Source: Jejuia algarum
GTDB lineage: Bacteria > Bacteroidota > Bacteroidia > Flavobacteriales > Flavobacteriaceae
Length of the DNA: 64,000 nucleotides
Reading direction: 5' to 3'
Assembly (NCBI GenBank): GCA_947495775.1
Contig: CANMAQ010000012.1
Location: 86,451 to 150,450, forward strand
The position numbers and the translations under genes were made by a program. The notes under the pieces are model-generated. The model searched no databases and was not told where the DNA came from. It saw nothing but the letters and a program-made list of their open reading frames with translations. Positions 61,294 to 64,000 of this stretch are shown here, in pieces. How positions within the stretch are numbered: position 1 is the first letter of the stretch; each line of letters opens with the position of its first letter.

Positions 61294-62337
61294 TTATGCA
61301 GATTTAGTATCTCGAATTTGTATTAAGTACTCCTTAGGTGTGATACCATATTTTTCTTTAAACAACTTAGAGAAATAACTACGGCTGTTAATTCCAATTT
61401 TGTAGGTGATCTCGGTAACGTTAAGATCAGATTTTTCTAGAAGCGTTTTCGCGAGTTCTAAACGGCGTTCTATAATAAAGGCATTAACAGAAGTTTTAAA
61501 TAGGGCTTTAAAACCAGATTGAAGTGTGTTAGAGGTTAACCCAACACGTTTGGCAAGAGCATTCACATTAATGCGTATTTCAAGTTCATTTTTCACAATG
61601 TCTACCGCCTTTTCAATTTTTTCTATAGTAGCTTTTCTTAAAACTTTAGTTTTATTTTTACCTTTTAAATTATCTGAAAATTGCTGTATCTGAAATGTAA
61701 GTATTTCATAGGTTTTGCCTTCTAAAAATACAGGTTTCATAAATTCATCTAATTCACAGCTTTTAAAGGCTTCGATAATTTTAGAAATTTCAAGAGAAAA
61801 ATAGTCTTGATGACTCACATGGTTTACACCATTAACATCTTTGAAAATTAAAGCGAGTTCTTCCGAAATAGTATCGGCAAACAAATCTATCTTTTTTTCG
61901 AAAGACTTACGATTAATATGGATTATGAATATGCTAGCATGTTGTTGTTTTTCAATTCGAATAGAGTGCGAGGAAGATACACCATTAGCGAAAATAACGC
62001 GCTGCAGTTTAGATACTGTGTTAACCGTACTATTTTCTTCATCAGAACCTTTAATGTGATGGCGTATAGGATTATCACTATTAAATAAAAGTCTTAATGG
62101 GTTTAGGGTTTCTTTTTCAAAAGTAAGAAATAGTGCTTTTTTTAAAAAAACATCACATTCAATAACAGAGATACCATGAGAAAATTGAATGCCTCTAAAA
62201 TAGCCAGCACCTATGGGTTTTGGCAAGTCAATACAGTATTCATTGTTCTCACTACTATATGCGGTGTCTAAACCTTTGGCCAAGTGCGTTATCATTGACT
62301 GTGCTGTTTCGCCATGTATAGTACAAGTTGTATTCAT
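61294..62337 (-). CDS. AraC-family transcriptional regulator, paralogue 4 of 4
   Basis: This 347-residue protein has the sensor-like block GAGYFRGIQFSHGISVIECDVFLKKAL (about 43-69). The C-terminal HTH includes VNALAKRVGLTSNTLQSGFKALF and VTEITYKIGINSRSYFSKLFKEKYG. It starts 318 bases from the thioredoxin reductase gene, divergently. It may regulate trxB or the paralogue array. The signal is unknown. Confidence 0.88.
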   Translation of the reverse strand: MNTTCTIHGETAQSMITHLAKGLDTAYSSENNEYCIDLPKPIGAGYFRGIQFSHGISVIECDVFLKKALFLTFEKETLNPLRLLFNSDNPIRHHIKGSDEENSTVNTVSKLQRVIFANGVSSSHSIRIEKQQHASIFIIHINRKSFEKKIDLFADTISEELALIFKDVNGVNHVSHQDYFSLEISKIIEAFKSCELDEFMKPVFLEGKTYEILTFQIQQFSDNLKGKNKTKVLRKATIEKIEKAVDIVKNELEIRINVNALAKRVGLTSNTLQSGFKALFKTSVNAFIIERRLELAKTLLEKSDLNVTEITYKIGINSRSYFSKLFKEKYGITPKEYLIQIRDTKSA

Positions 62338-62654
62338 GCAAATCTTTTAATTTAAGTTAAAAATAGCTTTTTAATATTAGAAAGTATTACTCTTTTTTAA
62401 GTGAAATAGAATGTTTCATATCTTATGTGCAATAGCACAAGACTTTTATAAGTGTTCTCGATCTTACTTTTGAAAAAATAACCATTTGGTATGTAGACGC
62501 TTATAGGTGTATATATGCTTAGAAATAGAACCTGTTTTAGACACATTAAAGTCCAAGTATAAGCAAGTATTATTTGCACATAAAGACTGTTAATAACTTA
62601 TGTGTAAGGATTGCCTCAAAAATTCTACTTTTGTTTTATTAAATTATTAAGATT
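62338..62654. promoter_or_regulatory. divergent region between AraC paralogue 4 and trxB, with -7 box
   Basis: This 317-base region must hold both promoters. TACTTTTG at 62626-62633 fits TAnnTTTG and lies 22 bases before the trxB start. A TTG at 62611-62613 is too close (12 bases) for the usual -33 spacing. A short TGTGC/GCACA hairpin is near 62425. I saw nothing else. Confidence 0.5.
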
Positions 62655-63635
62655 ATGGCAGAAGAGATAGAACATGTAAAATGTTTAATAATAGGTTCGG
62701 GACCAGCAGGGTATACAGCAGCAATTTATGCCGCTAGAGCTAATATGAATCCTGTATTGTACCAAGGGACACAACCAGGCGGACAATTAACCACAACGAA
62801 CGAAGTTGAAAATTTCCCAGGGTATCCAGAAGGTGTTACAGGACCTGAAATGATGCTGCAATTACAAGCGCAAGCGCAGCGTTTTGAAACAGACATCCGT
62901 GACGGTTGGATTACTAAAGTAGATTTTTCAGGAGATGTTCATAAAGCATGGGTAAATGATGTTAAAGAAATTCATGCCGATACGATAATTATTTCAACAG
63001 GTGCCTCTGCAAAGTACTTAGGTTTAGAATCTGAGCAGAAGTATTTGAAGTTAGGTGGAGGTGTTTCAGCATGTGCTGTTTGTGATGGATTTTTCTATAG
63101 AGATCAAGAAGTTGTGCTAGTTGGTGCAGGAGATTCTGCCTGTGAAGAAGCACACTATTTATCGAAACTTTGTAAAAAAGTAACCATGTTGGTAAGACGT
63201 GATGAGTTTAGAGCTTCTAAAATCATGGAAGCCCGTGTGAAAAATACAGAGAACATTGAAATTTTGTTTAATACAGAAACCGATGAGGTTTTAGGAGATG
63301 GACAAGTTGTAAACGCAATTCGTGTGATCAATAACAAAACAAAAGAGACTCATGAGATTCCTGCAACAGGATTTTTCGTAGCTATTGGGCATAAACCGAA
63401 TACAGATATCTTTAAAGATTATTTGGATTTAGACGAAACAGGATATATTATAAATGTACCAGGGTCTTCTAAAACAAATGTAGAAGGTGTATTTGTATCA
63501 GGCGATGCCGCAGATCACGTATACAGGCAAGCTGTAACAGCGGCAGGTACAGGGTGTATGGCAGCTCTTGATGCAGAACGTTATTTGGCGGCAAAAGATG
63601 CGACTTTTGAAGTGTCTACGTCTTCTTATAACTAG
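62655..63635 (+). CDS. trxB: thioredoxin-disulfide reductase
   Basis: This 326-residue flavoprotein has the FAD-binding GSGPAGYTAAIYAARA near the start, QPGGQLTTTNEVENFPGYPEG (about 42-62), the redox pair CAVC in GVSACAVCDG (about 136-145), NADPH-binding VGAGDSACEEAHYLSKL, and the C-terminal GVFVSGDAADHVYRQAVTAAGTGC. Length is typical for TrxB. It keeps thioredoxin reduced with NADPH in the cytoplasm. It is followed by a terminator. Confidence 0.96.
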   Translation: MAEEIEHVKCLIIGSGPAGYTAAIYAARANMNPVLYQGTQPGGQLTTTNEVENFPGYPEGVTGPEMMLQLQAQAQRFETDIRDGWITKVDFSGDVHKAWVNDVKEIHADTIIISTGASAKYLGLESEQKYLKLGGGVSACAVCDGFFYRDQEVVLVGAGDSACEEAHYLSKLCKKVTMLVRRDEFRASKIMEARVKNTENIEILFNTETDEVLGDGQVVNAIRVINNKTKETHEIPATGFFVAIGHKPNTDIFKDYLDLDETGYIINVPGSSKTNVEGVFVSGDAADHVYRQAVTAAGTGCMAALDAERYLAAKDATFEVSTSSYN

Positions 63636-63679
63636 GGAAGCGTTTATAAGTTAATCTTTAATGTTAACTTTAAAATTAC

Positions 63680-63709
63680 AAAAACCAGAGTACTTTTTCT
63701 CTGGTTTTT
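63680..63709 (+). terminator. rho-independent terminator of trxB
   Basis: AAAAACCAGAG (63680-63690) pairs perfectly over 11 bases with CTCTGGTTTTT (63699-63709), with an 8-base loop and a following T run. It lies about 45 bases after the trxB stop. Confidence 0.9.
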
Positions 63710-63758
63710 TGTTTTGTAGTTATTTGAAAAAATGCTTTCTTTGAAATCTATTTTTAAA

Positions 63759-63833
63759 CGGGATGTGGCGCAGTCCGGTTAGCGTACACGGCTGGGGGTC
63801 GTGTGGTCGCAGGTTCAAATCCTGTCATCCCGA
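63759..63833 (+). tRNA. tRNA-Pro (anticodon GGG)
   Basis: These 75 bases fold as a complete cloverleaf. The acceptor stem CGGGATG pairs with CATCCCG. The D arm is GCGC/GCGT, the anticodon stem CACGG pairs with TCGTG around the loop CTGGGGG (anticodon GGG), and the T arm is GCAGG-TTCAAAT-CCTGT. The discriminator base is A. CCA is not encoded. A 107-bp tandem repeat begins inside its 3' end. Confidence 0.95.
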
Positions 63834-64000
63834 CTAAATTGTAAAATAGAATGACTGTAGCACATTTAGTGCTTAAGGTATTTCTATTTTAGAATTTGCA
63901 ATAAGGGTTTTTTAGGATTATTTAAATCCTGTCATCCCGACTAAATTGTAAAATAGAATGACTGTAGCACATTTAGTGCTTAAGGTATTTCTATTTTAGA
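63817..64000. repeat. 107-bp tandem repeat that copies the 3' end of tRNA-Pro
   Basis: Bases 63817-63893 are identical to 63924-64000 (77 bases seen before the window ends; period 107). Each copy starts with the last 17 bases of the tRNA-Pro gene and continues through a hairpin element. The array may go on past the edge. It resembles integration-site duplication or tandem amplification at a tRNA 3' end. Confidence 0.9.
63842..63891. terminator. hairpin element in the tRNA-associated repeat
   Basis: TAAAATAGAA (63842-63851) pairs exactly with TTCTATTTTA (63882-63891), and inside it AGCAC pairs with GTGCT around ATTTA. The element is repeated 107 bases further on. It may end the tRNA transcript, or it may be a mobile or REP-like palindrome; there is no long T run, so the role is open. 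Confidence 0.55.

Noticed and set aside
1..64000. CRISPR array
   Set aside because: No set of regularly spaced short repeats with unique spacers was seen; the repeats at 27417/28996 and at 63817 are of other kinds.

Overview
The window is low-GC, mostly coding DNA from a marine member of the Bacteroidota, most likely a Flavobacteriaceae species that lives on green algae. The evidence is a C-terminal type IX secretion sorting domain, many SPII lipoprotein signals, TAnnTTTG-type -7 promoter boxes with little Shine-Dalgarno signal, and a sulfatase-rich polysaccharide utilization locus. I cannot name the species.

Positions 1-24836 are one arm of a polysaccharide utilization locus, all on the + strand and closely spaced. 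It holds three tandem GH106 alpha-L-rhamnosidase-like genes (the first cut by the window edge), a lipoprotein PL25-type ulvan-lyase-like beta-propeller, tagaturonate reductase (uxaB), altronate dehydratase (uxaA), a GH2 protein whose acid/base glutamate is replaced by histidine, five sulfatases of different types, and a T9SS-exported (beta/alpha)8 glycosidase-like protein. The likely substrate is ulvan or a related sulfated rhamnose/uronate polysaccharide. No SusC/SusD pair is present, so uptake genes must lie elsewhere.

Positions 24868-30586 form an accessory block between the locus and the next catabolic genes: an LRR-protein kinase, DUF1877, small membrane proteins, a GNAT acetyltransferase and a DUF4272 gene. 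A perfect 91-bp direct repeat shows that the 5' end of the DUF4272 gene has been duplicated 1.58 kb upstream.

Positions 30587-42315 return to polysaccharide use: a secreted heparinase II/III-family lyase candidate, a GntR-type regulator, and a divergent rhamnose block (rhamnulose-1-P aldolase/lactaldehyde dehydrogenase fusion, rhamnose isomerase, rhamnulokinase, L-lactate dehydrogenase, an NCS1-like permease and a 55-residue two-helix protein). Rhamnose freed by the GH106 enzymes would go through rhamnulose, rhamnulose-1-P and DHAP plus lactaldehyde to lactate and pyruvate. Uronates would join through altronate to 2-keto-3-deoxygluconate.

Positions 42579-53618 are mixed housekeeping and stress genes: CsbD, MscS channel, ferredoxin reductase-like protein, HPF ribosome hibernation factor, a Cys-less ArsC-like protein, D-2-hydroxyacid dehydrogenase, a radical-SAM/DNA-repair-associated gene pair, a metalloprotease-like protein, a GH3-type adenylating enzyme and a semialdehyde dehydrogenase.

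Positions 53756-62337 look like an envelope and general stress island: YtxH, holin-like, PA2169-family, DUF1328 and a repeat-bearing lipoprotein, plus a SRAP-like protein that has lost its catalytic Cys2. Four paralogous AraC-family regulators are interleaved, all on the minus strand. The window ends with trxB, a tRNA-Pro(GGG) and a 107-bp tandem repeat that copies the 3' end of that tRNA.
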